The notes under the pieces: model-generated
Databases searched by the model: none
The model's input: the letters and a program-made list of their open reading frames with translations, nothing else
What the model was told of the DNA's origin: nothing
Program-made: the position numbers and the translations under genes
In this document: positions 63,295 through 64,000 of the stretch, one piece after another
Numbering within the stretch: position 1 is the stretch's first letter
Layout of the letters: each line of letters opens with the position of its first letter
Assembly (NCBI RefSeq): GCF_003073045.1
Contig: NC_037594.1
Location: 21,892,927 to 21,956,926 of the forward strand
DNA: 64,000 nucleotides
Reading direction: 5' to 3'
From: Pomacea canaliculata
Lineage: Eukaryota; Mollusca; Gastropoda; Architaenioglossa; Ampullariidae

Positions 63295-64000
63295 GTGAGA
63301 ACAACAATTCACTATTGTGTGTTTTAGGTATATTTGTATATTAAGACCATGGGGAAAGGAGACAAAAGCACCAATCACAGGGCATATGTGTTAGATGAGA
63401 AGACCTTTTGGACATTTACTTGGCATCAGTACCACCTTGAGTAGATGTCATGCAGACTATCAAGTATGCAAATCAATAAGAATATTTTGTTCTTTACTCA
63501 GATATGGGAATTAAATTTTTTTGTAAAGTAGGATATTGGTCAAACAAACTGGAATGTGGAAAAAAATTGAGTGAAAGTGAGCAAGCTGTGGCTTACAACA
63601 TTTCACAGATAAGTACCTGCTGACTGTGGGTAAAACTTCACAACAACTGCAGTACTGATGCGAACAGGTCACTTAACCCATTGCGCTGAATACGTTTGTA
63701 GCACTCTAGTAGTGTACTAAGTTATTTATTTCTGTAAAGGGTAATGGTCAAATGACTCCCAGGATTCTCCCTTCCCAGGCCTGCTGCAACCGTAATAGCC
63801 AGCCTTGAACTCTCTCGCTAGTGCTTAGTCATTACACACATATACACATGCGCATGTATATGCATGCTTACCCATCTTCACACATGACCATTGCATGTAC
63901 ACAAACACACTTACACATGCTCTCAAACATAGTCACATCTCACATGTGGGCACACACTTAGCAAGGCCAGGAAGTCCGGCCTTGGACTCCAGGGGTGGGG
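63295..64000 (+). other. WDR24 intron 11 (incomplete)
   Basis: After the GTGAGA donor the sequence has no further exon before the window ends. A CA/AT-rich low-complexity stretch covers about 63835-63950, followed by AAGGCCAGGAAGTCCGGCC, a small imperfect inverted repeat. The base composition from about 63660 on hints at a repeat insertion. Confidence 0.6.

Overview
This window looks like nuclear DNA of an animal, most likely a lophotrochozoan and probably a gastropod mollusc. The evidence is AT-rich sequence, genes split by many GT-AG introns, small tRNA-derived SINE-like repeats, Tc1/mariner-pogo relics, and conserved animal genes in an invertebrate arrangement. The exact species cannot be read from the sequence.

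Layout: The minus-strand first coding exon of a phosphatidylinositol-5-phosphate 4-kinase (PIP4K2) lies at 6759-6872, and its first intron runs off the left edge. An alpha-tubulin gene (+) spans 9715-13212 in five coding exons, the first being only the ATG. A Golgi polypeptide GalNAc-transferase (+) spans 15229-25329 and carries two tandem, frame-compatible versions of one catalytic-domain exon, probably spliced as alternatives. A decayed copy of a multi-copy invertebrate gene family follows at 25840-26725. About 15 kb without a clear gene then holds a short pogo-like element, a pair of related minus-strand 3' gene ends (31.3 and 35.3 kb) and simple repeats. An intronless class A bHLH transcription factor (+) sits at 41974-42972. 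A deleted Tigger-like transposon follows at 43935-44771, then a small predicted secreted protein (-) with a TATA promoter (46790 to about 48925). After about 7 kb of non-coding DNA, MPLKIP/TTDN1 (-) and WDR24 (+) stand head to head about 730 bp apart. WDR24 continues past the right edge.

The genes do not form a pathway. Most are conserved housekeeping functions: cytoskeleton, O-glycosylation, phosphoinositide signalling, the GATOR2/mTORC1 arm, and the TTDN1 cell-cycle/transcription factor. The lineage-specific interest lies in the secreted protein, the alternative GalNAc-transferase exons and the two related minus-strand gene ends.

Caution on quality: five single-base indels, mostly in homopolymers, interrupt the tubulin and GalNAc-transferase frames. 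Allowing for them gives exactly 451 and 569 codons. This pattern points to long-read consensus errors rather than dead genes, so other short open frames here should be read with care.
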